From JAWLHA01 sp041690535 (GTDB taxonomy: Bacteria; Pseudomonadota; Gammaproteobacteria; Thiohalomonadales; Thiohalomonadaceae): a DNA stretch of 64,000 nucleotides. Shown here in pieces: positions 32,832 to 41,100 of the stretch. The DNA is taken from the NCBI GenBank assembly GCA_041690535.1, contig JAWLHA010000008.1:36998-100997 (forward strand), given 5' to 3'. The position numbers and the translations under genes were made by a program. The notes below the pieces were generated by a model. It made no database searches and was not told the DNA's origin. It saw nothing but the letters and a program-made list of their open reading frames with translations. Numbering within the stretch: the first letter of the stretch is position 1; every line of letters begins with the position of its first letter.

Positions 32832-32845
32832 TTGAAAAGGGTCAA
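32832..32845. promoter_or_regulatory. FNR/ANR-like site upstream of the DUF6858-like gene
   Basis: The site TTGAAAAGGGTCAA matches the dyad TTGAW-N4-GTCAA seen elsewhere in this window. It is 68-81 bp before the start codon of 32375-32764, a typical activator position. Confidence 0.5.
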
Positions 32846-32875
32846 TCGGGCGAATTTTTTTTCCTTCCTTCGCCG

Positions 32876-32900
32876 AAAAAAACCCCCTCGTGCGAGGGGA
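32876..32900 (-). terminator. Rho-independent terminator of the molybdoenzyme operon
   Basis: On the minus strand a CCCCTC-GCAC-GAGGGG hairpin is followed directly by a run of seven U. It lies about 85 bp after the cytochrome b stop codon, marking the operon end. Confidence 0.85.
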
Positions 32901-32984
32901 TCAAGAATGTGGGCGTAAGGAGCCCACTCGGGGAAGCAACGGTGTCCCGGGCGGTGTGCCCCCGCGCCACTGTCGGGATCGGCA

Positions 32985-33707
32985 TCAAACGCGGCCGCTG
33001 CGCTTCAGCTCCTCGTACCACAGGGGGTTATGGTGTTTGATGAACTCCACAGAGGCGTAGCCGGTCTTCATGGTCTCCAGGGATTCGCGCTCTTCGACCA
33101 CGGCGAAATAGATGTGCGCGACCAGCCCGATGAGCACCAGGAAGACGCTGGCGGCGTGGACCACCAAAGCCCAACGGAACAGCGCGCCGAAAAGCGGATA
33201 CTGGGCGAAGTCGAACAGGCTGGGACCGAAAAAGAGGTAGACCCCTGTCAGGGCAATCGCCAGCGAAGCGAAAACGATGAGCGTACCCAGCAGGCGCTGG
33301 GCACCATTGTAGCGCCCCTGGGGGGGAATCGGCGTGTTCTTCATCAGGCCGAACAGGTGCGCCAAAGTAATGGTCATGCTCCACAGGTCGCGTATGGCCG
33401 CGCCGGGGGTCAACACCAGCACTTGGCGCAGGAACGGCAACACCACCGTCCGCAGGCGCAGCAGGACGAACAGCAAGATGCCTCCCATCCACACCAGCCC
33501 GCCGACCCCATGCAACAACACCAGGTTGGCATTGCCCCCCACCAGGTTCTGGGCGAACTCCGGCCAGAAGGCGGGGGCGAGGCGCAGCATGTCGCCGGAA
33601 ATGATTCCCAGGCCACTGGCCACCAGGGCGGCCCAGAAGGCGGCGTTGAACCAGTGCAGGCGTATGGTCCAGCTATCGCGGACGAGGATCTTTCGCTCGG
33701 CCATCAT
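32985..33707 (-). CDS. Cytochrome b subunit of molybdoenzyme (FdnI/PhsC-like)
   Basis: The 240-residue protein has four to five membrane helices and histidines placed as b-haem ligands (RLHWFNAAFWAALVASG, VLLHGVGGLVWMGGIL, VVHAASVFLVLIGLVAHIYF). It belongs to the FdnI/cytochrome b561 group, as do the formate dehydrogenase gamma subunit and Salmonella PhsC. It would exchange electrons between the quinone pool and the iron-sulfur subunit. Its start overlaps the end of the 4Fe-4S gene by 4 bp (ATGA). It is the last gene before a strong terminator. Confidence 0.88.
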   Translation of the reverse strand: MMAERKILVRDSWTIRLHWFNAAFWAALVASGLGIISGDMLRLAPAFWPEFAQNLVGGNANLVLLHGVGGLVWMGGILLFVLLRLRTVVLPFLRQVLVLTPGAAIRDLWSMTITLAHLFGLMKNTPIPPQGRYNGAQRLLGTLIVFASLAIALTGVYLFFGPSLFDFAQYPLFGALFRWALVVHAASVFLVLIGLVAHIYFAVVEERESLETMKTGYASVEFIKHHNPLWYEELKRSGRV

Positions 33708-34447
33708 TTATCCCCTTCATGGTTGCCGCCGAGTTCGTTACGGCGGTCGATGATCTTCTTCACGCCCGCGGTGAGGAACGCGGCCACCATGCCGCCAATG
33801 CCCACCGTGGCCACCGGATTGACCACATCGCCCAGCAGCTTGCCCTGCAGATATTGCTCGACAGGTTTGGGCAGGACCTCGGTCGGCAGCGCCTGTCCGG
33901 CGGTGTAGTAGTAGTGGCTGGTGCCACCGGGCACCTCGGCGGTGGTCAACTGGACCCACGCCTTCTCCCGCAGCAGGCGACTGACCTCAGAGTCGGGGTC
34001 GTTGGCATCACCGAAGTGCAGGGCCCCACCGACACAGGTCTGCACGCAGGCGGGCGCCAACCCCTCGTCGACCCGGGGCTGGCAGAAGGTGCACTTGCTG
34101 ATCGTGCCGGTCTCGGGGTTGAGCCAGCGCGCCTCATAGGGGCAGGCGGGGACGCACAGTTCACAGCCCGAGCAGAGCTCGTCATCCACCAGCACAATGC
34201 CATCCTCACGCTTGTAGGCCGCGCCCGGCGGGCACGCCTCCACACAGGGGGCATCGTCACAGTGCTGGCAACGCCCGGGAAACAGCTGCACCGTGGGCAG
34301 CCCATCGGCGGTGGTCCCCTCCACTTCCCGGACCCAATCCCGGGAGTACCCCACCGGGGTCTCCCATTCGGCGCGGCAGGCCACCACACACGCCTTGCAG
34401 TTGATGCAGCGGGTGATGTCCGCCAGCATGACGTAACGTTTCGACAT
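33704..34447 (-). CDS. 4Fe-4S electron-transfer subunit with C-terminal membrane anchor
   Basis: The 247-residue protein has four cysteine clusters in DMSO-reductase-family B-subunit order: CINCKACVVAC, CQHCDDAPCVEAC, CSGCELCVPAC, and CTFCQPRVDE with CVQTC. A single C-terminal helix (VATVGIGGMVAAFLTAG) anchors it, as in FdnH. It would wire the catalytic subunit to the cytochrome b subunit. It overlaps the next gene by 4 bp and follows the catalytic gene after 145 bp of untranslated DNA carrying a heptamer repeat. Confidence 0.92.
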   Translation of the reverse strand: MSKRYVMLADITRCINCKACVVACRAEWETPVGYSRDWVREVEGTTADGLPTVQLFPGRCQHCDDAPCVEACPPGAAYKREDGIVLVDDELCSGCELCVPACPYEARWLNPETGTISKCTFCQPRVDEGLAPACVQTCVGGALHFGDANDPDSEVSRLLREKAWVQLTTAEVPGGTSHYYYTAGQALPTEVLPKPVEQYLQGKLLGDVVNPVATVGIGGMVAAFLTAGVKKIIDRRNELGGNHEGDK

Positions 34448-34471
34448 CGTTCTAACTCCTGAAATTCAGAT

Positions 34472-34500
34472 GCGAGAAGCGAGTTACGAGATACGAGGGG
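34472..34500. repeat. Short tandem heptamer repeat between the A and B subunit genes
   Basis: Four 7-nt units of the form RCGAGNN (GCGAGAA, GCGAGTT, ACGAGAT, ACGAGGG) lie in the 145-bp gap. A partial inverted counterpart (CCCCTCGAATTTCGTACCTC) follows about 55 bp later. The region may fold in the mRNA between the two cistrons. Confidence 0.5.
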
Positions 34501-34592
34501 ATGTGCTCGCTGTGCTCGCGGCCATTTGATAAAGGCCCGTGCGCGGAGCACACTCCTCCCCTCGAATTTCGTACCTCTGGGTTCACGCCCTT

Positions 34593-36857
34593 TCAAACCT
34601 TATCGAGCTTGACCAACCCCCGCCCCATGGCCGCAGATCCAATCCACCGATCCTGGTCTGCGGAGGCGAGGTTGGAATCGGCGGCGCCGCGGCCGTAAGT
34701 GGCGCGCACGCGCGGGTCGAAGTGGCCGAAGCCGTGGGCCATAAACACGGTATCCTTGCGGATCCGCGCAGTGATCTTCGCCTTGAGCTCGCCGCTGCGC
34801 CCCTTGCGATCGGTCACCCGCACCGCGTCGCCCTCGGCAATGCCCCGCTCGGCCGCCGCCTCGGGGTGGATCCAGAGGGTGTTCTCCGCCATCAGGTCGG
34901 CGAGCCAGAGGTTGTTCTGGGTGCGGGCGTGGGTGTGCATGCCCACCCGGCCGAAGGTGAGGTGGAACTCGCCCGCCTCGGGGCGTACCTGAGACTCGTA
35001 GTCCAGGGCATCTTCCATGCCCAGGGCCTTGAGACCGCTGGGCACCAGCTCCAGCTTGCCTGAAGGGGTCTTGAACACCGACTTGCGGCCATGCTCCCGT
35101 GGAAAGTTCTTGGCGGGATCGGCGGGGATGGTGATCACCCCCTTCTCTTCCAGTTCGGCACGGGAGAGTCCCACCTTCTTCAGCCGTTCGTCGATGAGGT
35201 CGGCCACCGAGTCGTGGGGGAAGTACTGCCCCAGCCCCATGCGATCGGCCAGCCCCTTGCAGATGCTCCAGGCATCGCGCGTGTCGTGCAGCGGTTCCAT
35301 GGCGGGCATGCGGATGGCCACATAGCCTTCCCGCGCCCCACCGGTCTGCAGGTCATCGTAGCGCTCCAGATAAGTGGCTTCGGGCAGCAGGATGTCGGCG
35401 AACATATTCATCTCGTTGGGGGCTACGTCCGCCGCCACGAAGAACTCCAGCTGATCGATGGCCTTGCGCACCGTCTCGTAGTCGGTGCTGTTCATGAAGC
35501 CGTTGCCACCGGCGGTGAGCAGGCCCTTGATGGGGTAGGGCTCGCCTGAGGCCATCGCCTTCCACATCTCATTGGTGAGCCCCAGATCGGCATTGGCCAG
35601 CGGCCAGCGCCCGTGGGGGCCGGCGCCGTCGGCGCGGATGGCCTGGCCGTGCTCGTCCAGCAGCGCCTTGGGCAATTCCGCATGGGGGTGCCCGAACGCA
35701 GGGAGGTCGATCTCCGGCACCTTGAAGCCCTGGGGGGTGAAGACACCACCGGTGCGGTCCCACACCCCAAAGAGGGAGTTGAGGATGGAGATGGAGACGC
35801 CGGTGCCGAGATCGTTGGTAGTGCGGGTCAGCCGACGCGGCGAGTAGACCAGCACCGCCGGGGCGGCCGCAGCCATCTCGCGGGCGATGCGCCGAATGTC
35901 CGCGGCGGGAACTTCGCTCTCCCCTTCGGCCCATTCGGGGGTGTAGCGGGCCACCCGCGCCTTCAGCTCATCCAGCCCCACGGCGTATTCGGCGATGAAC
36001 GCCTTGTCGTAGAGCTCTTCGTTCACCACCACATGGATGAGCGCCAACAGCAGAGCGTGGTCGGTGAGCGGACGAATGGGCAGCCACTCCCCCGCCTTGG
36101 AGGCGGTGATGGTGTAGCGGGGGTCCACATAGACCACCTTGGCCCCGTTGGCCACGCCATCGAGCCACGCCCGGGTCTCGCCATTGTGCAGAGACTCGGT
36201 GACGTTGCGCCCCAGCATGAGGAAGTACTTGGTGTTGGGCAGGTCGAGGGTTTCGTTGCCGGTGAGGTTGCGGCCGGTCACCAGCATATTGGCCACCCCG
36301 CGGGGGCCACAGCAGAGGCCGAAGACGGGACTGGTGGTGTTGGGGGTGCCGAAGGCGTGGGCCAGGCGATGGTAGGGCTTCTCCCAGGAGCCATGGCCGA
36401 TCATGGCCAGGCTGTGCGCCCCATGCTTTTCCTTGATGCCGTTCAGCCCCTCGGCCACCCGATCCAGCGCCTCCTCCCAGGAGATGCGCTTCCACTTGCC
36501 CTCGCCCCGCGCGCCCACGCGCAGCATGGGGTACTTCAGGCGGTCGGGGTCGTAGGCGACCATCAGCCCGGCGTTGCCTTTGGCGCAGACCACGCCGTAG
36601 TTGTTGGGGTGCATCGGGTTGCCGTCGATCTTCACCGCCCGGCCATTTCGGGAACGGATCTTCAGACCGCAACGCCAGTAGCACATGTCGCAGAAACCGA
36701 AGACTTCCGTGGTCTCCTTCAGTTGCTCGGCCTGGTGGGGCGCGTCGATGCGTGCCAGTGCCCGGGTGGGATAGCCCGCAACACTCAACGTGGCACCGCC
36801 TACGGCCGCGCCCAGGAACGCACGGCGGCGCGGGTTGAACTCATCAGCCCTCTTCAT
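34593..36857 (-). CDS. Molybdopterin oxidoreductase catalytic subunit (PhsA/PsrA-like)
   Basis: The 754-residue protein has a twin-arginine signal (PRRRAFLGAAVGGATLSVAG, residues 10-29). Its N-terminal 4Fe-4S site uses C56, C59, C63 and C91, and a conserved Cys pair (C182/C183, FGLCCGPRGVAN) probably ligates molybdenum. Length and layout fit thiosulfate/polysulfide reductase A subunits rather than the longer SoeA. It may reduce polysulfide or thiosulfate, or run oxidatively; direction is not decided by sequence. Tat export fits its periplasmic site, and tatABC is in this window. A TorD chaperone gene precedes it by 16 bp. Confidence 0.9.
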   Translation of the reverse strand: MKRADEFNPRRRAFLGAAVGGATLSVAGYPTRALARIDAPHQAEQLKETTEVFGFCDMCYWRCGLKIRSRNGRAVKIDGNPMHPNNYGVVCAKGNAGLMVAYDPDRLKYPMLRVGARGEGKWKRISWEEALDRVAEGLNGIKEKHGAHSLAMIGHGSWEKPYHRLAHAFGTPNTTSPVFGLCCGPRGVANMLVTGRNLTGNETLDLPNTKYFLMLGRNVTESLHNGETRAWLDGVANGAKVVYVDPRYTITASKAGEWLPIRPLTDHALLLALIHVVVNEELYDKAFIAEYAVGLDELKARVARYTPEWAEGESEVPAADIRRIAREMAAAAPAVLVYSPRRLTRTTNDLGTGVSISILNSLFGVWDRTGGVFTPQGFKVPEIDLPAFGHPHAELPKALLDEHGQAIRADGAGPHGRWPLANADLGLTNEMWKAMASGEPYPIKGLLTAGGNGFMNSTDYETVRKAIDQLEFFVAADVAPNEMNMFADILLPEATYLERYDDLQTGGAREGYVAIRMPAMEPLHDTRDAWSICKGLADRMGLGQYFPHDSVADLIDERLKKVGLSRAELEEKGVITIPADPAKNFPREHGRKSVFKTPSGKLELVPSGLKALGMEDALDYESQVRPEAGEFHLTFGRVGMHTHARTQNNLWLADLMAENTLWIHPEAAAERGIAEGDAVRVTDRKGRSGELKAKITARIRKDTVFMAHGFGHFDPRVRATYGRGAADSNLASADQDRWIGSAAMGRGLVKLDKV

Positions 36858-36873
36858 TTCTATACATGCCTCC

Positions 36874-37488
36874 TCAGAGGTTGGAAACCGGGACGGGGTA
36901 CGGCGGATGCGGTTGGCCTTGCAGATGGGCGCGCTCGGCATCGAGGAGCCGCTCGAGCAGATCGGCTGCCCCGCTATAGCGAGGTGAGGGGGCGGCTGCA
37001 CGCAGAGCCGCCAGGAACGGGGGTACCCAGCGCGCCAGATGGTCGAACAGCCTGCGCTGCGCCGACCAGGTGGCCTCACCTTGGTCAGCAAGGAAGGCCA
37101 TGAACTCCAGCTCGGCGACGAGGTGGTCCGGCAGGAGTCCGCTTTCGGGATCCACGACCACTCCGTGGTCGCCCATCAACCGGGCCACTTCCTCTGTGGA
37201 GGATGCAAATAGGCGGTGGTCGGCCTCGAGCCAATAGGAGCCATATGGCTGGGCCGCCACCTCGGGGAAACTAAGAATGAACAGCCGGGCGTACTCGGTC
37301 TGCGCCTCTTCGAGATCACACTGCACCGCCTGCGCCAAACCAACCAGCAGTGTTCGCCAAGGGCCTGAGCTCCCCGGTAATTGAGCGAGTTGGCGGATCA
37401 GCTCCAATATGGTCTGATTTCGCGCTTCGTCAGGCTGATCGAACAGCCCGGCGGCAAGGCAGTAGAGCGCGGTTCGATTCGCGTCCAA
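36874..37488 (-). CDS. TorD/DmsD-family chaperone for the molybdoenzyme
   Basis: The 204-residue, mainly helical protein has the TorD-family signature of an EYARLFILSFPE-like helix followed by QPYGSYWLEADHRLF and LLPDHLVAELEFMAFLADQ. These chaperones bind the Tat signal and apo-form of a DMSO-reductase-family enzyme until cofactor insertion is complete. Being first in the operon, just before the Tat-signal-bearing catalytic subunit, fits that role exactly. An FNR-like site lies about 100 bp upstream. Confidence 0.88.
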   Translation of the reverse strand: MDANRTALYCLAAGLFDQPDEARNQTILELIRQLAQLPGSSGPWRTLLVGLAQAVQCDLEEAQTEYARLFILSFPEVAAQPYGSYWLEADHRLFASSTEEVARLMGDHGVVVDPESGLLPDHLVAELEFMAFLADQGEATWSAQRRLFDHLARWVPPFLAALRAAAPSPRYSGAADLLERLLDAERAHLQGQPHPPYPVPVSNL

Positions 37489-37584
37489 ACAACCTCCATC
37501 GACAGATACGCCCGTCGGTCAACGGGCCAGGCGCTCGGGCGCCCGCGATAAAGGCATGCTACGGGAGGGGACAACGCCACCGCA

Positions 37585-37598
37585 TTGAAATCTGTCAA
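37585..37598. promoter_or_regulatory. FNR/ANR-like site upstream of the molybdoenzyme operon
   Basis: TTGAAATCTGTCAA is a good dyad for FNR-family regulators (TTGAW-N4-GTCAA). It is centred about 103 bp before the torD-like start, in the divergent space shared with the TDT gene. The remaining 37489-37902 shows no gene. Confidence 0.55.
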
Positions 37599-37902
37599 TG
37601 GGCCAGAAAAAAAATCGTCTGAATCTGCCGCGGGTTGCAGAAATCACCCTGGCAATCTGGTAAACATTTGCCCGAGCGTCCAACGCCGTGCCGCAATTGT
37701 CAGAGCCAATACTTTGCGACCGCCATTAATGGCTGACTCTTTAGAGAATCGCAGCGGACGGCATGGAGAGGAATAACCAAGCGTATCAATAGGTTTATCA
37801 CCCTTCAGGTCAAGGGTACGTTCATGGTCCGATGCTTGCACGTGACTCCATGCCCCCCGTTTCGTTGTCTAACCATCACCCCTTACGCGAGGAGAAGCTA
37901 GG

Positions 37903-38862
37903 ATGGAAAATCAGGATCGCCTGAAACACTTCCCAATATCGTGGTTCGCCCTGGTCATGGGTTTATCCGGGTTCACCATCGCGTGGAGCCGGGGCGAAGC
38001 CATTTTGGAATTGCCGTTCAGCATTCACACGCTGCTGCTGGGGGCGACCAGTGTCGCCTTCCTCATCCTAACCCTGATTTATGCGGCGAAACTGGCGCGC
38101 TTCCGCGGCGAAGTGGTGAAGGAATTGAATCATCCGGTCCGGCTGAACTTCTTCCCGAGCTTCTCCATCGCGTTGATCCTGCTCAGTATCGCCTTTCTGC
38201 ACGCCAGCCCCCCACTCTCCAAGTGGTTGTGGTCAGTGGGAGCCACTCTGCATTTCGGCTTCACCCTCTATGTGATGTCGGTGTGGATCAATCACACCAA
38301 GTTTGAGATCCACCACATGAACCCCGCCTGGTTCATCCCCGTGGTGGGCAACATCCTGGTTCCCATCGCCGGGGTGCACCACGCCTCTCCGGAGATCTCC
38401 TGGTTTTTCTTCAGCATCGGGCTGTTGTTCTGGTTGGTGCTGCTCACCATCATCTACTACCGGGTGATCTTCCATGACCCGCTGCCCGAGCGTCTGGTGC
38501 CCACCATGTTCATCCTCATCGCCCCGCCCGCCGTGGGCTTCATCTCCTACCTGGCGCTGAACGGCGGGCTGGACAACTTCGCCCGGGTCCTCTACTACGT
38601 CGCGCTGTTCCTCACGACGCTGTTGCTGAGCCAGTTTCGGCGCTTCTCGCGGTTGCAGTTCTTCCTCTCCTGGTGGGCGTACTCCTTCCCCATGGCGGCG
38701 GTGACCATTGCGACACTGCTGATGTACGCCCAGACCCGGCTGGTCGCCTTCCGGTGGCTCTCCTTTTTCCTGCTGGGGCTTCTGACGCTCATCATCGCGG
38801 TACTGGTGGTGCGCACGATCATCGGAATTGCCCGGCGGGAGATCTGCGTGGAGGAGGGATAG
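37903..38862 (+). CDS. SLAC1/TDT-family (TehA-like) anion channel or transporter
   Basis: The 319-residue protein has ten membrane helices and the TehA/SLAC1 pattern: FPISWFALVMGLSGFTIAW at the start, HPVRLNFFPSFSIALILL, and NPAWFIPVVGNILVPIAG. Members carry small anions (chloride, nitrate, sulfite, or tellurite resistance). It is divergent from the sulfur-type molybdoenzyme operon, so sulfite or a related anion is a reasonable guess only. The ATG follows GAGGAG. Its stop codon lies inside a direct repeat flanking a family 1 repeat. Confidence 0.88.
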   Translation: MENQDRLKHFPISWFALVMGLSGFTIAWSRGEAILELPFSIHTLLLGATSVAFLILTLIYAAKLARFRGEVVKELNHPVRLNFFPSFSIALILLSIAFLHASPPLSKWLWSVGATLHFGFTLYVMSVWINHTKFEIHHMNPAWFIPVVGNILVPIAGVHHASPEISWFFFSIGLLFWLVLLTIIYYRVIFHDPLPERLVPTMFILIAPPAVGFISYLALNGGLDNFARVLYYVALFLTTLLLSQFRRFSRLQFFLSWWAYSFPMAAVTIATLLMYAQTRLVAFRWLSFFLLGLLTLIIAVLVVRTIIGIARREICVEEG

Positions 38863-38863
38863 C

Positions 38864-38912
38864 GGGGTAAACGCATACTCACCCAAGAGCGATGTACGTA
38901 TACGTTTACTCT
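38864..38912 (-). repeat. Palindromic repeat family 1, copy G (deleted, with direct repeats)
   Basis: In reverse orientation, the right end GGGTAAACGCATACTCACC continues through CAAGAGCGATGTA, then jumps to the other end CGTTTACTCT. A 10-bp direct repeat GAGGGATAGC occurs at 38854-38863 and 38915-38924; the left copy contains the stop codon of the TDT gene. This small copy still shows a target duplication. Confidence 0.88.
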
Positions 38913-38992
38913 GGGAGGGATAGCGGGCGTCTGGAAACAGGGGAACACGGGGACTATCATGGGGCCTGATCACCGACCTCCGCAGACCGCTG

Positions 38993-39943
38993 ATGCAGAC
39001 GCTCTATCCTGAGATCAAACCCTACGTGGTCCACAGCCTGGCTGTCGATCCCCCCCACCTCCTCCATGTAGAGGAGTGCGGCAACCCGCGCGGATTGCCG
39101 GTGCTGTTCGTGCATGGGGGGCCGGGGGCCGGCTGTGAAGACTATCATCGGCGCTTTTTCGACCCCGAGCGCTACCGGATCATCCTCTTCGACCAGCGGG
39201 GGGCGGGGCGCTCGACCCCTCACGCGGAGCTGAACGGAAACACCACCCAACACCTGGTGGCGGACATGGAGCGCATCCGTGAGCACCTGGGCATCGAGCA
39301 TTGGGTTCTTTTCGGCGGCTCCTGGGGCTCGACCCTGAGCCTGGTCTACGCCGAGACCCACCCCAACCGGGTGTTGGGCCTGGTGCTGAGGGGGATCTTC
39401 CTCTGCCGTCCCCACGAGATCCGCTGGTTCTACCAAGAGGGGGCCAACCGCATCTTCCCCGATCACTGGGAGAAGTTTTTGGCCCCCATTCCCGAGGGAG
39501 AGCGGGGCGATTTGGTGGGGGCCTACGCCAAGCGGCTGACCGGAAGCGACGAGGTGGCCCGCATGGCCTGTGCCGAGGCGTGGTCGGTGTGGGAGGGGCG
39601 CACGGCCACCCTGCGCCCCAGTGCCGCGGTAATCGATCACTTCGGCAACCCCTTCGTGGCCATGAGCCTCGCCCGGATCGAATGTCACTTCTTCAGGCAC
39701 GACAGCTTCCTTGAGCCCGATCAGATCCTGCGGGATGCGGGACGGCTGGCCGGGATCCCCGGCACTATCGTCCACGGCCGCTATGACGTGATCTGCCCCT
39801 TCGAAAATGCCTGGCAGTTGCACAAGGCATGGCCCGATTCCGACCTTCGCCTCATCCCCGATGCCGGCCACTCGGCCTCCGAGCCCCCTATTATCGATGC
39901 ACTGATCCAGGCCACCGTGGAGATGGCGGACCGTTTCGCATGA
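38993..39943 (+). CDS. pip: Proline iminopeptidase (alpha/beta hydrolase)
   Basis: The 316-residue protein has HGGPGAGCEDYHRRFF (oxyanion and start of the cap), LFDQRGAGRSTPHAEL, and the nucleophile elbow LFGGSWGSTLSLVYA with Ser. The acid and His appear at the C-terminus (GRYDVICP and DAGHSASEP). It releases N-terminal proline from peptides in the cytoplasm. Its stop overlaps the dtd start (ATGA), so the two are coupled. Confidence 0.95.
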   Translation: MQTLYPEIKPYVVHSLAVDPPHLLHVEECGNPRGLPVLFVHGGPGAGCEDYHRRFFDPERYRIILFDQRGAGRSTPHAELNGNTTQHLVADMERIREHLGIEHWVLFGGSWGSTLSLVYAETHPNRVLGLVLRGIFLCRPHEIRWFYQEGANRIFPDHWEKFLAPIPEGERGDLVGAYAKRLTGSDEVARMACAEAWSVWEGRTATLRPSAAVIDHFGNPFVAMSLARIECHFFRHDSFLEPDQILRDAGRLAGIPGTIVHGRYDVICPFENAWQLHKAWPDSDLRLIPDAGHSASEPPIIDALIQATVEMADRFA

Positions 39944-40392
39944 TCGGCCTGTTGCAGCGTGTCAGCCACGCCTCGGTGGTGGTGCAGGGCGAAACAGTGG
40001 GGGCGATCGGAGCGGGGTTGCTGGTGCTGGTGGGCGTGGAACGGGGCGATTCCGAAGCACAGGCGGATCGCCTGCTGGAGCGGCTGCTCGGGTATCGGGT
40101 CTTTCCCGATGGGGAAGACAAGATGAACCGCAGCGTTCGGGATATTGGGGGCGGGTTGCTGCTGGTGCCCCAATTCACCCTTGCGGCGGATACCCGCAAG
40201 GGCATGCGCCCGAGCTTTACCCCGGCGGCGGCCCCCGAACGGGGGCGGGCGCTGTTCGACTATTTACTGCAGCGCGCCAGCGTGGCTCATGCACCGGTCG
40301 CCGCGGGGCGCTTCGGTGCGGACATGCAGGTCGCCCTGACCAATGATGGCCCGGTTACCTTCTGGCTACAGGTCCCGCCCCAACACACGTAA
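39940..40392 (+). CDS. dtd: D-aminoacyl-tRNA deacylase
   Basis: The 150-residue protein matches Dtd: MIGLLQRVSHASVVVQGETV, LLLVPQFTLAADTRKG with the SQFTL-like motif, and NDGPVTFWLQ with the GPVTF-type proline motif that reads chirality. It removes D-amino acids (notably D-tyrosine) from mischarged tRNAs. It overlaps the pip stop codon by 4 bp. Confidence 0.95.
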   Translation: MIGLLQRVSHASVVVQGETVGAIGAGLLVLVGVERGDSEAQADRLLERLLGYRVFPDGEDKMNRSVRDIGGGLLLVPQFTLAADTRKGMRPSFTPAAAPERGRALFDYLLQRASVAHAPVAAGRFGADMQVALTNDGPVTFWLQVPPQHT

Positions 40393-40524
40393 ACCCCTGC
40401 CCCCACAGGCGATTTCCCGCGCTCCGGTCGGTCGATCCCGGCCGCTGGATTTCGCCCCTGGTTGGTGTTAGGTTTGCCCGTTGCGCATGGATTGCGAATC
40501 ATCAATATTCGCAACGGGGGAAAT

Positions 40525-41100
40525 ATGAATTTCGACGTGACCGAAGAAGAGATCAAGAGTGCCAAACACCCACATGAGCTGTTTCTCATCAATCTGATCA
40601 CCAACCACATCCTGGTGTTCGTGGGTTTGCTCGGGATGGCGGGCAGCTATCCGGCAATAATGCTCGTGACCCCGGCCGTTTCGGTGAGTATCATTCTGTA
40701 CCTGCTCTATCGGGCCAAGCGGTCGTTGACACTCGATAGTTGGTTTGTGGCGTGTCACTGGCAGGTCTGTGCCCGTCGCAGCAAGCTGTTCATCATCATG
40801 CTCCTGATCATGGCCCTCGCCATGCTGCTGCTCCTGCTGGCCAGTGGCGGTGACTTGAGGCCGCAACACTACGCGCTCGGCGGTGCCGCCATTCTGCCAA
40901 CCATGCTCACGGTTCTGGTGCTCATCGTGATGGAGTCCGATGCGGTTCACCAAGCGCGTACCGGTCGCCTTCCGGGATGGGTGGTGGAACGATTCCCGGA
41001 TGGAGCGGCCAAAGCCCTAGAGCACCGAACAGGTAAACGGAAAGATCGCCAATCGCAGCCAAATTGGGCCGCAGGTGGCGGGGGTAGCGAACCGAGGTAG
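40525..41100 (+). CDS. Membrane protein whose C-terminus comes from a family 2 repeat
   Basis: The 191-residue protein has about four membrane segments (roughly 27-43, 46-62, 88-110, 121-138). No family was recognised. From residue 165 to the stop the codons lie within repeat family 2 (LEHRTGKRKDRQSQ onward), so the last 27 residues and the stop codon come from the inserted element. The original C-terminus was probably lost or extended. The ATG at 40525 follows a GGGGG tract. Confidence 0.65.
   Translation: MNFDVTEEEIKSAKHPHELFLINLITNHILVFVGLLGMAGSYPAIMLVTPAVSVSIILYLLYRAKRSLTLDSWFVACHWQVCARRSKLFIIMLLIMALAMLLLLLASGGDLRPQHYALGGAAILPTMLTVLVLIVMESDAVHQARTGRLPGWVVERFPDGAAKALEHRTGKRKDRQSQPNWAAGGGGSEPR

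Noticed and set aside
34593..36857. Assignment of the molybdoenzyme as sulfite dehydrogenase SoeA
   Set aside because: SoeA proteins are about 200 residues longer, and SoeC is an NrfD/DmsC-type anchor, whereas here the anchor is FdnI/cytochrome b561-like.
35613..37103. Plus-strand open frame opposite the molybdoenzyme gene
   Set aside because: It is a shadow of the Tat-signal molybdoprotein gene, without motifs or a ribosome-binding site.
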